From CAYPIE01 sp964410665 (GTDB lineage: Bacteria > Planctomycetota > Planctomycetia > Gemmatales > Gemmataceae): a stretch of 64,000 nt of DNA. The translations under genes were made by a program, and so were the position numbers. Shown here in pieces: positions 8,384-17,013 of the stretch. The DNA lies in the NCBI GenBank assembly GCA_964410665.1, contig CAYPIE010000022.1, positions 8,804-72,803 of the forward strand. Direction: 5' to 3'. Every line of letters begins with the position of its first letter. Position 1 is the first letter of the stretch. Below the pieces are notes generated by a model, which was not told where the DNA came from, did not search any database, and was given only the letters and a program-made list of their open reading frames with translations.

Positions 8384-9307
8384 TCATGAATCCCGCTGCA
8401 ACCCAGCCACAACCACCTCGAGAAACTCCCGCGCGCGGCGTGCCAAGGCATCCACGCCCTCGGGCTTGCTCGGACGGGGCAGCAACGGGGCGAAGATATT
8501 TTCACAGCACAACGGGATGGTCCGTCCAAGCTGGGCCAGCGGAGCCAACAGGCGATAATGATCAATCTCACCAAACCCCGGTCCACAGTCCTGATCCTTC
8601 GGGAAGTTGCGATGATCCTTGATACACAAGCTACGCACCTCGTCGGCACATTTCTGGATGTCGGGGATGGGATCGACATTCAAATAGTCCATGACATTCC
8701 CAGCGTCATAATTAATCTTGATATGGGGATGGTCCACGGCCCGAGTGATCTCTGCACAAGCCTCACCAGTCCCCGTCGAACCCCCATGCTGTTTGACCAC
8801 CAGGGTGACGTTCTGGTCGGCAGCAATGGGCCCAAGCTGGCGAAAGCGCTTCTCCCAGATGGAACGATTGCCCCCCTCGGTATGACCAAAGGTCAACACT
8901 TGGGGCATGCGCGCAGCGCCCGCCTGGAGCAAGCGCTGCCTCAACACCTTGAACCCATTGGGATGCTCGGGATAGATCATCGAGAACATCATCAAGGGTT
9001 CCAGCCCCAAGTCCCGGCAACGTTTGGCTAGCTGTTGCGCCTGCGTCGGCGGCGCATCGGCGGCCAGCACCGGGACTTTCTTGCCCCCATCTTCGCGATG
9101 GCTGGTTCCCCAGGCAACATAGGGAAAGCCAGCAGCCTGGATCCCGCTCAATGCCCGCTGGAGTGGAAAGTTGGCATATGGTAAGGTCATGCAGGCAATT
9201 TGAAACTGACTCCGCCGGGGGAGCTCGTCGCCAGCGAGGGTCCGGGCCAATGGCCTTCCCGCGAAACTGCCCAGAATCGATGTCAAGAACGCGCGACGGT
9301 TAAGCAT
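8384..9307 (-). CDS. Exported sugar phosphate isomerase/epimerase-like TIM barrel
   Basis: 307 residues beginning with a Tat-like signal (NRRAFLTSILGSFAG). The body is an AP_endonuc_2-like barrel: FQIACMTLPYANFPL, VLTFGHTEGG, VTLVVKQHGGSTGTG (metal-site Lys/His region), IKINYDAGNVMDY, LCIKDHRNF, FGEIDHYRL and IPLCCENIF. It is clearly related in fold to the next gene but divergent in sequence, so the pair is an old duplication or two recruited family members. The ATG has CGGAG upstream, and the 16 bases before and including the start are nearly the same in both genes. Role: probable isomerisation or epimerisation of a sugar or cyclitol in the periplasm; the substrate is unknown. Confidence 0.85.
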   Translation of the reverse strand: MLNRRAFLTSILGSFAGRPLARTLAGDELPRRSQFQIACMTLPYANFPLQRALSGIQAAGFPYVAWGTSHREDGGKKVPVLAADAPPTQAQQLAKRCRDLGLEPLMMFSMIYPEHPNGFKVLRQRLLQAGAARMPQVLTFGHTEGGNRSIWEKRFRQLGPIAADQNVTLVVKQHGGSTGTGEACAEITRAVDHPHIKINYDAGNVMDYLNVDPIPDIQKCADEVRSLCIKDHRNFPKDQDCGPGFGEIDHYRLLAPLAQLGRTIPLCCENIFAPLLPRPSKPEGVDALARRAREFLEVVVAGLQRDS

Positions 9308-9453
9308 GATCGATTACTCCGCGGTCAAGCGAAAGGATCTACACGAAGGCATTGTTATTCCGCGCAGAATCCAAGTGCATTGCAAGACTTTCGTCACGGA
9401 ACGGGGTTAAAACTAGGATGTTGGGTTTGACTGAAGGAAGAGAGGGCGGATCG

Positions 9454-10482
9454 ATGCCACCAATACGCTTCGGAATTCTCGCAATCTTACTATCGGTGCT
9501 TGTGGTTGATATCAGCTGGGCTCAGCGTCCCCGCCGAGGAGGCGAAGGGGGCGGACGACCTCGCTTCGACCGATCCAGTGGCAGTGAAGGAGGTGGACGA
9601 CAACGTTTCGGGCGGCCAGGTGGTGAAGATGGGGGGAGACGTGGGCGCCCGGGTGGAAGCGAACAGGGCGGGGGACGACGCTTCGGGCGGCCCGGTGGCG
9701 GTCCCGAGGGTGGCGGGCGCCGAGGCGGTGGGTTCGACCCGAACATGATCTTTGATCGCTTCTCTGGTGGGAAAGATGTGATTGTTCGCTCAGAGCTGGA
9801 TCCGGGTCGACAACGTTTCTTCGATATGATGGCTTCGCGCACGGGCATCAAGGGCGATCGCATTACCCGCGAGCAGTTTGTCAGTGCGGTTGAACAGAGG
9901 ATGAGCCAGGGCGGTTTCGGTCGTTCACGAGGAAGTGGTTCCGATAATGCCCGTCAGATCGCGGAATCGTCTTTTCGGCGTCGCGATACCAATCGCGATG
10001 GCGTATTAACGTCGGACGAGATGTCTGACACACTGCGTAAGGAACGCGAACGGTGGGATCAGAATCGTGACGGCGTGATTGATCTGAACGAGTACATCCC
10101 CTACGTGAGTGCGTATATGGACCGCAACCGACGCGGTGGGGGTGATACCGATGATCGCGACGATGATCGAAGGGGAAGAGAATCGCGACGTAGTTCTGAC
10201 GATGACGATGACGACGGGGATGAGATCGAGGGGGATTTCCGCCCCACGGTCTATTATTACGGGAACTTGCCTGAGGGTCTGCCGTCCTGGTTCAAGGAAT
10301 TGGATATCGATAAGGATGGCCAGATCGGCCTCTATGAATGGAGAGCTGCCGAGAAAGATGTTCCCGAGTTCTTTGGCTTAGATTTCAATCGCGATGGTCT
10401 GATCACGCCGATCGAGATGCTCAAGCATCAAGAAAGAAGCGAGACGTCGAAAGAATCTGGCAGAGGCGGTCGACGCGAATGA
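9454..10482 (+). CDS. Secreted EF-hand calcium-binding protein with Gly/Arg-rich linker
   Basis: 342 residues. The ATG at 9454 is chosen because a signal peptide follows at once (LAILLSVLVVDISWA) and a purine-rich ribosome site (AGAGGGCGGA) precedes it; the frame is open further upstream. Residues about 25-95 are a low-complexity Gly/Arg segment with repeated RFGRPGG blocks. Then come EF-hand loops: DTNRDGVLTSDE, DQNRDGVIDLNE, an Asp-rich stretch (SSDDDDDDGDE), DIDKDGQIGLYE and DFNRDGLITPIE. All four loops keep Asp at positions 1, 3 and 5 (or Asn) with Gly at 6, so calcium binding is likely. Secreted EF-hand proteins are abundant in planctomycetes and of unknown role. It is followed by a lipoprotein gene 61 bases downstream on the same strand. 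Confidence 0.85.
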   Translation: MPPIRFGILAILLSVLVVDISWAQRPRRGGEGGGRPRFDRSSGSEGGGRQRFGRPGGEDGGRRGRPGGSEQGGGRRFGRPGGGPEGGGRRGGGFDPNMIFDRFSGGKDVIVRSELDPGRQRFFDMMASRTGIKGDRITREQFVSAVEQRMSQGGFGRSRGSGSDNARQIAESSFRRRDTNRDGVLTSDEMSDTLRKERERWDQNRDGVIDLNEYIPYVSAYMDRNRRGGGDTDDRDDDRRGRESRRSSDDDDDDGDEIEGDFRPTVYYYGNLPEGLPSWFKELDIDKDGQIGLYEWRAAEKDVPEFFGLDFNRDGLITPIEMLKHQERSETSKESGRGGRRE

Positions 10483-10543
10483 TCCTGGTCCTCGCCGAGC
10501 TCACCAATCCCGAGTGGTCCTTCCAGTGACGAGGAGAGGTGCG

Positions 10544-11443
10544 ATGCGTTCTGGGAGTCTGGCATTTGCCTGGATTGTCTTGGTAGGCTGCAGCGAATCG
10601 TCGCTCGAACGGAAAGTGGTCGTTCGAGCGGTTCCTCACACGATCACTCCGAGCGTTCCAGAAGTCCAGGCTCCCTCCGCTTCGCCTCCCATTGTCTACC
10701 CGAAATCCATCAAGCCGGCCGATGTCAAGGCTGCTCCCGGGCCAACCAAGCCGGCAATCCCTCCATCCACGGCGCTTCCAAGCACACCTCCGAAGCAGGC
10801 ATTGCAGACCACACCCCACGCCAACAGCAAAGCCCAAACGAAAGCCCCAAAGCGTACACAGCGGGCCAAACCAAGCTCAGAACCTTTACCCCCCCCTGCG
10901 TCGATCGAACCGGCTCCCGAGGGTCTTCCTCCGCCGGCGATCGTTGCGGATCCTGTCCCACCGCTGCGTCCTAACCAGCAGCAAATCGCTCCGGTCCAGG
11001 TCGAGCAGGACACTTTCGTTAGTAAGGCCGGCCATTTTCGCATCCAGCTACCCGGGCCTGCAAGGATCCGTCAAGAGGCCACAGCCCCATTTGCTCAGGT
11101 GCCGCGGCTTGTGGTCGAAGCCAAGGACGAGCAACAGATCGTCCGTATTGGTGTCATTCGCATAAAAGGGCAGCCGGTGGAAAGACTCATCGCAAACGAG
11201 CGCGCCCACCTGCTACACACCCTGGACGGTCGGGAGCTGGACAATCGTCTGATTGATCGTCGCAATTGGCTAGGGATGCAATCGGAGATCGTCACCCGAG
11301 ACGGGGTAACACATACCATTCGCTGGATTCCGTCTCTGGTCCATCACCGGCTCTATACCCTTCAGATTGCTGGTCGCGACCGAGCAGCCCTCGACCCGAC
11401 CATCATCAAAGCCTTCTTCGAATCGTTCCAACCGCAGCCATGA
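10544..11443 (+). CDS. Proline-rich lipoprotein of unknown function
   Basis: 299 residues from the ATG at 10544, preceded by GAGGAGAGG. The N-terminus MRSGSLAFAWIVLVGCSES has a lipobox-like LVGC, so Cys16 is probably lipidated. Residues about 30-165 are Pro/Ala/Lys-rich with PxxP-like spacing (PPSTALPSTPPK, EPLPPPASIEPAPE) and are probably an unfolded spacer. The final 120 residues form a compact domain beginning AGHFRIQLPGPARI and ending FFESFQPQP. Its pattern (an FRIQLP start and a tail predicting a small alpha/beta fold) resembles the PsbP/DUF1795-like lipoprotein folds, but I cannot assign it firmly. Probably co-expressed with the EF-hand gene 61 bases upstream. Confidence 0.75.
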   Translation: MRSGSLAFAWIVLVGCSESSLERKVVVRAVPHTITPSVPEVQAPSASPPIVYPKSIKPADVKAAPGPTKPAIPPSTALPSTPPKQALQTTPHANSKAQTKAPKRTQRAKPSSEPLPPPASIEPAPEGLPPPAIVADPVPPLRPNQQQIAPVQVEQDTFVSKAGHFRIQLPGPARIRQEATAPFAQVPRLVVEAKDEQQIVRIGVIRIKGQPVERLIANERAHLLHTLDGRELDNRLIDRRNWLGMQSEIVTRDGVTHTIRWIPSLVHHRLYTLQIAGRDRAALDPTIIKAFFESFQPQP

Positions 11444-11743
11444 GGCTCCATTTCATCGTTCGCTCATGGCTGACATCAACACCACGTAAGTCACTACCAT
11501 CGATGCGCTGGTCTGCCGACAGAACTGCGATCCTTTCAACACCCAAGTGCGTCCAGCCCATGGAGCGTGACGCAATGTCGACCAGGTCAAAATGGTCCAG
11601 CAAGTGACTTCGGCGAAAAGGGCTGTTCACTACCCGGTCAGTCGAATCCGGCCGTGTTGCTCGCGGCGGTTATTTGCATGAACCTGCATCAGCCGCAGGA
11701 TCTCGGCTAGAGGGTGGGCGGAATCGGGTATGGGATCGTTCTG
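11444..11743. other. Intergenic stretch, no convincing gene
   Basis: About 300 bases after the lipoprotein. Short open frames exist on the minus strand (11406-11630 and 11630-11827) but carry no signal, motif or ribosome site, and the second overlaps the DUF488 gene. The stretch may hold the promoter for the gene series starting at 11744. Confidence 0.4.
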
Positions 11744-12184
11744 ATGTTGGCCGACAGTCTGAAGATATACACAATCGGTTATGGCGGGCGCGGTCGAGAG
11801 GAACTGATCACGTTGCTCAAACGGCACGGCATTGCCAGCATTGTCGATGTACGTTTGCGGCCCGATCGAGCAAGCTTGGGTACCTGGTCGTTGGCCAGAT
11901 CACCCGACAAAGGGATCGTCAAGGTTCTGGCGGATGCGGGGATTGCCTACGTTTCGCTGGTGGAACTTGGCAATGTCTTCCTCGGGCTTGCGGACTGGCC
12001 AGAGCGATATCAACGCCTACTCGATCAGTCGGGTGATCTGCTTCTCGAACGGCTGTTGCAGCTCACTCTCCCCCGTCCGTTTTGCCTACTCTGTGCAGAG
12101 AAAGCCGTAAAAGACTGTCATCGCCGCCAGATCGCCGCCTGTCTTGCCCAAGAGCATGGCTACACGATCGAACACCTCGAGTAA
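11744..12184 (+). CDS. DUF488 family protein
   Basis: 146 residues matching the DUF488 layout: an N-terminal KIYTIGYGGRGREEL, the following SIVDVRLRP, a central YVSLVELGN, and the C-terminal FCLLCAEKAVKDCHRRQIA, which contains the family's paired cysteines and C-H-R motif. The family has no experimentally settled function; the conserved C-x-x-C...C-H-R suggests a nucleotide or metal-linked role. The start is uncertain: a GTG at 11714 gives ten more residues. The ATG at 11744 is used because homologous proteins begin a few residues before the IGYGG motif. It lies 38 bases before the flippase gene on the same strand, but the functional link is unclear. Confidence 0.83.
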   Translation: MLADSLKIYTIGYGGRGREELITLLKRHGIASIVDVRLRPDRASLGTWSLARSPDKGIVKVLADAGIAYVSLVELGNVFLGLADWPERYQRLLDQSGDLLLERLLQLTLPRPFCLLCAEKAVKDCHRRQIAACLAQEHGYTIEHLE

Positions 12185-12222
12185 GCCTCGCCCATCAGGG
12201 GTGAACCACCTAGAATGAGCGC

Positions 12223-13278
12223 ATGCGACACAGCCTGCAGCGATGGACCGGGGGGGTAAAGGTGTTGGTGCCGCTGGTGATTCTGGTGGCGGTTGGCTGG
12301 CATTTCACGGGCATTTTGCTTCGCTCGGAACTGAGTACCACCCCTTTCGAACTTCACTACGGCTGGCTGATTATTGCTGGTCTATTGTCGGTCACGGCCC
12401 AGCTGCTCTGGAGCCTATTTTGGGTGCAGCTGTTGCATCACTACCAAGCAAAGGTTTCGTGGCGACTAGGGATCCGTGCCTACTTTCTTAGTCAGCTGGG
12501 TCGGTACCTGCCGGGCAAAATCTGGGTCGTCCTGTTCCGGGTGCATCTGCTACGCAAGTATGCCCCCTCACGAAGTATGCTTGCCCTGACCGCGGTCTAT
12601 GAGACGCTCACCATGATGGGCGCAGGCGCGTTACTTGGGTTGCTCCTGCTCCCCTGGCTCGAGGGAGATCTACGTGACAAGGTGGCTGGCCAGGAATGGT
12701 TCCTGGGCCTCATTGTGGGCATGCCGCTGGCCATTGCGCTAGGGCTGCGCTTCTTCCATGGACGCCGCACCAGGGAACACCCATCGGTCGCTGAGCAGAC
12801 CGAGGTGGAACATTTTCCTCCGCAGATTCACGTACCTGCCCGTTCGGTTGATCCCCGGCAGCAGAACCACCTGCCCTTGCTGGTGCTGCTGCGGGGCATA
12901 CTGCAAGCCCTCGCTGGCTGGTGCCTGCTCGGACTGTCCTTCTGGTGTGTCCTTCGCGGCTTGCAAGCCGACCCCATGCCCCTCAACCTGAACACTTATC
13001 TGCGTTGCACTGGGATGATCGCACTGGCGTATGTGATTGGATTTGCCGTTCTGATCGTGCCCGGAGGGTTGGGGATTCGCGAGTATTTTGTGCAGGTGCT
13101 CACCGCCACGGAAATGGCAACCCAACTCCCGCCAGAGTCGGCGGCGGCGTTTGGGGTGGTTAGCGCACTGGTGCTGCGATTCGTCTGGACGCTGGCAGAG
13201 TTGCTCGTCATTCTGGGGCTGTATGGGTTCGCAGGTCCACCAAGATCTCCGGTTCCGCCAGGGAAAGGTTATCTATGA
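12223..13278 (+). CDS. Lysylphosphatidylglycerol synthase/flippase-like membrane protein (UPF0104/AglD2 type)
   Basis: 351 residues with about eight hydrophobic helices. The hallmarks of the LPG_synthase_TM/UPF0104 family are present: FLSQLGRYLPGKIWVVLFR in the first third, and VLIVPGGLGIREYFV plus ALVLRFVWTLAELL near the end. Members act as flippase domains for lipid-linked substrates, either in MprF or as partners of polyprenyl-phosphate glycosyltransferases. Here the next gene is a GT2 enzyme, overlapping by 4 bases (ATGA), so this protein probably helps translocate or handle a lipid-linked sugar made by that enzyme. First gene of the tight envelope operon 12223-16932. Confidence 0.87.
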   Translation: MRHSLQRWTGGVKVLVPLVILVAVGWHFTGILLRSELSTTPFELHYGWLIIAGLLSVTAQLLWSLFWVQLLHHYQAKVSWRLGIRAYFLSQLGRYLPGKIWVVLFRVHLLRKYAPSRSMLALTAVYETLTMMGAGALLGLLLLPWLEGDLRDKVAGQEWFLGLIVGMPLAIALGLRFFHGRRTREHPSVAEQTEVEHFPPQIHVPARSVDPRQQNHLPLLVLLRGILQALAGWCLLGLSFWCVLRGLQADPMPLNLNTYLRCTGMIALAYVIGFAVLIVPGGLGIREYFVQVLTATEMATQLPPESAAAFGVVSALVLRFVWTLAELLVILGLYGFAGPPRSPVPPGKGYL

Positions 13279-14306
13279 AGAATGCTGTCCTCGGAAGCGG
13301 ACCCGACCTGGCCACCCAGCTCTCTTTGCCACGTCTGGATTGCCTATCGGTGGTGGTACCGGTGTACAACGAGCGTGATAGTCTCAAAGAGCTGTATGCG
13401 GAGCTCCGCAGCGTAGCCGAACAACTGAGCAACGCTCTCGACCTGATATTGGTCGATGATGGGAGCCATGACGGTTCGTGGGAGATTATCCAAGACCTGG
13501 CCGCGAACGATCCGCAGGTCAAGGGCATCCGCTTTCGGACCAACTTCGGGAAAGCCGCGGCCTTGCGCGCCGGGTTTCGTGATGTGCGTGGCTCGATCAC
13601 CATGACGCTCGATGCCGACCTACAGGATGATCCGCACGAGATTCCAAAGTTTCTTGAGATGATGCACAAGAACTACGATGTGGTCAGCGGTTGGAAGAAG
13701 GTCCGGCATGATCCATGGCACAAAGTTTTTCCCAGCCGGATTTTCAATCGCATGATTGGCTGGTTGACCGGGGTGCGACTGCATGACCACAACTGTGGCA
13801 TGAAGTGTTATCGCAGCGAAGTCTTTCCCGAGGTACGCTTGTACGGAGAACTCCATCGCTTCATCCCGGTATTGGCCGCGGCCCGCGGGTTTCGCGTTGG
13901 CGAAGTGGTGATCGAGCACCGTCGGCGGAAGTTTGGCCGGTCGAAATATGGCTTCGGACGCTTCGTGAAGGGGTTTTTGGATCTGTTGACGGTGACGTTC
14001 ATCACCGGTTACGGCCGCCGACCACAGCATGTTCTTGGAACGATTGGCCTGCTCAGCTTTGGCCTGGGCCTGATCGGGCTCACCTATCTGGCCATCACCT
14101 GGGTGATCCGCTATTTCTACCCCGAGTTGTTTGAGCCATTGCACAACCGCCCGCTGATGACCTACGCGCTTGGAGCCTTGTTGCTCGGCGCCCAGTTGAT
14201 TGGGCTTGGCGTCCTGGCCGAGTTGCTGGTGGTGCATCATAGTCGAGATGAAGACATTTACAGCATCGCCGAGCAGACTCCCCCCCACCATGAACCCAGC
14301 GCTTGA
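13275..14306 (+). CDS. Membrane-anchored glycosyltransferase family 2 (polyprenyl-phosphate sugar synthase-like)
   Basis: 343 residues. The GT-A fold runs from about residue 20: LSVVVPVYNERD, LILVDDGSHDGS (nucleotide-binding DD), TNFGKAAALRAGF, TLDADLQDDP (D-x-D) and HDHNCGMKCY. Two transmembrane helices near residues 255-310 follow. This arrangement matches dolichol/undecaprenyl-phosphate glycosyltransferases (DPM1, GtrB, ArnC). It would load a sugar from a nucleotide donor onto a polyprenyl phosphate at the inner face of the membrane. Start and stop overlap both neighbours (4 bases upstream, 17 downstream), so translation is coupled with the flippase-like protein and the polytopic transferase, a credible make-flip-use set. 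Confidence 0.92.
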   Translation: MKNAVLGSGPDLATQLSLPRLDCLSVVVPVYNERDSLKELYAELRSVAEQLSNALDLILVDDGSHDGSWEIIQDLAANDPQVKGIRFRTNFGKAAALRAGFRDVRGSITMTLDADLQDDPHEIPKFLEMMHKNYDVVSGWKKVRHDPWHKVFPSRIFNRMIGWLTGVRLHDHNCGMKCYRSEVFPEVRLYGELHRFIPVLAAARGFRVGEVVIEHRRRKFGRSKYGFGRFVKGFLDLLTVTFITGYGRRPQHVLGTIGLLSFGLGLIGLTYLAITWVIRYFYPELFEPLHNRPLMTYALGALLLGAQLIGLGVLAELLVVHHSRDEDIYSIAEQTPPHHEPSA

Positions 14307-15768
14307 CCCCGTCGCGGCGTCTACTTGGCGTCTCATTTATCCTTGGCTCATTCTGCTTCCTCTGGCCCTCACCGCGGGGAGGATCGTTGGGGTCGAACGC
14401 ATCTACGAACCTAGTATGTATGGACCGCCTCGCGCCAACAGCTACGGTGCCGACCGCCCCGAGCCGATCACGCGGACCTGGCCGAAGACCCGTCCGGAAC
14501 CGACCCCCCAATTTAGCTCCAATGATCGCTCTCGCTGGGCGACCATCTATAACCTGGTCGAAAATGGGACCTTCGTCATCGGTCGCCGAGTGGATGACCC
14601 GCAGAAGCCAAAAGGCTATCGCGACGAGGGGATTATTTTTCGCTCCGACTTTGCGTCGGTTGACAAGGTCCTGAATCCCAGAACCCATGAGTTTTATTCG
14701 ACCAAGCCCCCGTTGTTGCCGGTGCTCGTGGCGGGTGAATACTGGCTGCTCAAGCATGGCTTGGGTTTATCCCTGGACCAGGATCGTTGGCCGGTCATCA
14801 TCATCATTTTGCTGACGGTCAATTGGCTCCCATTGGCCCTGTTCCTGGTGCTACTGCGCCGGCTTGTAGAGCAGTTCTGTGACAATCTTTGGGCTCGACT
14901 CCTGGTCATGGCCACGGCAGGGTTCGGAACATTCATCACCACCTTCGCCGTAACGCTCAATAATCATACTCCGGCCGCGGTGGCAGTGCTGATCGCCGTG
15001 TATACGATACTCCGCTCCGCGCCGGGCGAGCGCTTGCCCAAGGGTCGAATCCTGCTTGCGGGTTTCTTCGCATCCTTCGCTACCTGCATGGAATTACCCG
15101 CGGCCGCCTTCCTGGCCACCCTCGGGCTGTGGCTGTTGTGGCGCGAGCCGACCCGAACGTTATTCGTGGGCCTCCCCGCTGTCCTGCTGCCTATTGCGGC
15201 GTTTTTGGGCACCAACTATGTGGCGATGGGAGAATGGGAACCGGTTTATAGCAAATTTGGCAGCGAGTGGTACGAATACCCAGGGAGCCACTGGCAGGTC
15301 AAACCCGGCGAGGTCAAACGGGGAATTGACTTTGCCGCAGAACCCAAGTTCATCTATGCCTTTCATCTGTTGCTTGGCCATCATGGGATATTGAGTCTGA
15401 CGCCCGTTTGGCTGCTCACGGGCATCGGCATAGGCATGCGATTGTTCGGGCGTGAGGGTCGACTTCCTGCATGGCTTGCCGGGCAAACTGCTCTGGTGAG
15501 CGGGATCGTCATTGCGTTTTACATCGCCACCACCAACAATTATGGTGGCTGGACCAGCGGTCCGCGCTGGCTGATTTGGCTGACGCCCTTGTGGCTATTG
15601 CTCCTCTTACCCGCCGCAGAGGTAGTAAGCCGCGCGGCTCGTGGACGGATCTTCGGCTATAGCCTGTTGGGAGTGTCGGTTTTCTCGGTCACGTACCCCG
15701 TATTCAACCCTTGGCGTCATCCGTGGATTTATCAAATGTGTGAGTATTTCCACTGGCTGCGCTATTGA
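14290..15768 (+). CDS. Polytopic membrane protein, probable GT39/ArnT-like glycosyltransferase
   Basis: 492 residues from the ATG at 14290, which overlaps the GT2 gene by 17 bases. After one N-terminal helix there is a soluble segment with a DEGIIFRSDF stretch and then FYSTKPPLLPVL, whose S-x-KPPL sequence is the same kind of first-loop motif seen in polyprenyl-phosphate-sugar-dependent transferases of the ArnT/PMT type. At least nine further helices follow, with YGGWTSGPRWLIWLTP as another conserved-looking loop. By analogy it would use the lipid-linked sugar from the preceding gene to decorate a glycan, lipid or protein on the outside. The family call is by architecture and motif only. Confidence 0.78.
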   Translation: MNPALDPVAASTWRLIYPWLILLPLALTAGRIVGVERIYEPSMYGPPRANSYGADRPEPITRTWPKTRPEPTPQFSSNDRSRWATIYNLVENGTFVIGRRVDDPQKPKGYRDEGIIFRSDFASVDKVLNPRTHEFYSTKPPLLPVLVAGEYWLLKHGLGLSLDQDRWPVIIIILLTVNWLPLALFLVLLRRLVEQFCDNLWARLLVMATAGFGTFITTFAVTLNNHTPAAVAVLIAVYTILRSAPGERLPKGRILLAGFFASFATCMELPAAAFLATLGLWLLWREPTRTLFVGLPAVLLPIAAFLGTNYVAMGEWEPVYSKFGSEWYEYPGSHWQVKPGEVKRGIDFAAEPKFIYAFHLLLGHHGILSLTPVWLLTGIGIGMRLFGREGRLPAWLAGQTALVSGIVIAFYIATTNNYGGWTSGPRWLIWLTPLWLLLLLPAAEVVSRAARGRIFGYSLLGVSVFSVTYPVFNPWRHPWIYQMCEYFHWLRY

Positions 15769-15795
15769 TGCCCTGCGGCAGAAGCGACCTAGACG

Positions 15796-16932
15796 ATGCA
15801 GCACGATGAATCTTTCCCGACGGATCCGTCTCCCGGCGCGCATCCCATTTTTCAGCACATCCCGAACGTTCCCAGTGTCACTCGGGTCGCTCCTCCGGGG
15901 CCAGGACTCGGGGGAGCGCTATTGTGGTGTGCGTTGTTTCTCACCACGATTATCGCTGCCGGGGCGCTCGTCGTCATCCTGAGTCTATCGATCCACTTGA
16001 TGGGTGTTCAAGATTTGGATGCGGAGATGGAGGCGATTTCCGCGAGTGTCCAGCTGCTCGAGCAAGGGGCGAAACCCCACCCAGCCTTGATTCAAGCAAT
16101 GGCCTGGGCGATGGCGGCAGGGGCAGTGGTCACGGTCATCTTTCCTTGGATCCTTCTCCGTTGGCGCGTTGGCCCCGACTGGAGCGGCAAAGTGGCCCTG
16201 CGGAAGCCGAGCTCGGAGCATTTGCTGCTGACCCTCGCAATCACCCCAGGGTTCCTCCTCTCTGCTAGCGGACTGGCCTATCTGTTCCACCAGCTGATCA
16301 ATCCAGGCCAACCCCTCGAGGACGAGGGACAAATCGTCGCTGAGCTACTGGCGTCGTTCCCGTTATGGGCGATCATCCTGGTGGTAGGGGTGGCGCCGGG
16401 GGTGGGCGAGGAATTACTTTGCCGCGGCTTTCTGGGTCGGGGACTGATGGCCCGGCACGGACTTCTTGGTGGGCTCGTGTTCACTTCCGTACTGTTTGGC
16501 ATCTTACATCTCATCCCGCCCGAAAAGGTCGTGGTAACCGCTTTCATGGGAGCGGGGCTGCACTATGTGTATCTGATGAGCCGATCCTTGTGGTTGCCCA
16601 TGCTGTTGCATTTTGCCAACAACTCGCTGGCAGTCCTGCTGGGCCGAGGGGATCTGAACATCCCAGTCCTGCAGGGGGAGGTGGGGCCGCCACTGGTTCA
16701 CTTGGTCGCGGTGGTGTTAGTAATCGTGGTCGGCTACGCTTTTTGGCTTGGCCGCGCCCGTCTCAAAGCCGAAGACCCGAATCAACCAACCTGGCAGCCG
16801 CCCTACCCAGGAGTGTTCCCCCCCCCGCCCGGAAGCGGCACGCATATTGTCGCCCCATCGGCAGGGATCCTGCCGATGGTGGCCGTATTGGCCACCTTGG
16901 CCGGTCTCGGGCTCACGCTGTTCGTGCAGTAA
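15796..16932 (+). CDS. CPBP (CAAX-type) intramembrane glutamic endopeptidase
   Basis: 378 residues with about eight helices. All CPBP/Abi signatures are visible: EELLCR (E205, E206, R210), FGILHL (H238) and LLHFANNS (H272, N276). These form the glutamate/histidine active site of Rce1-like intramembrane proteases. The N-terminal 40 residues are hydrophilic and the C-terminal tail is proline-rich (PPYPGVFPPPPGSG) before a last helix, which is longer than the core family. It lies 27 bases after the preceding gene, so it is part of the same operon. Its substrate is not known; CPBP proteases may process membrane or secreted peptides. Confidence 0.9.
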   Translation: MQHDESFPTDPSPGAHPIFQHIPNVPSVTRVAPPGPGLGGALLWCALFLTTIIAAGALVVILSLSIHLMGVQDLDAEMEAISASVQLLEQGAKPHPALIQAMAWAMAAGAVVTVIFPWILLRWRVGPDWSGKVALRKPSSEHLLLTLAITPGFLLSASGLAYLFHQLINPGQPLEDEGQIVAELLASFPLWAIILVVGVAPGVGEELLCRGFLGRGLMARHGLLGGLVFTSVLFGILHLIPPEKVVVTAFMGAGLHYVYLMSRSLWLPMLLHFANNSLAVLLGRGDLNIPVLQGEVGPPLVHLVAVVLVIVVGYAFWLGRARLKAEDPNQPTWQPPYPGVFPPPPGSGTHIVAPSAGILPMVAVLATLAGLGLTLFVQ

Positions 16933-17013
16933 GCTCCCGGAGCGGGTTGTATATTGCTTCGGTTTGACTATCTTGGCTACAGAAGCGACTCGCATCCCAA
17001 CTTGAACGCGAAC

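Noticed and set aside
11406..11827. Minus-strand frames between the lipoprotein and DUF488 genes.
   Set aside because: Short, no motifs, no ribosome sites, and they overlap better supported genes.
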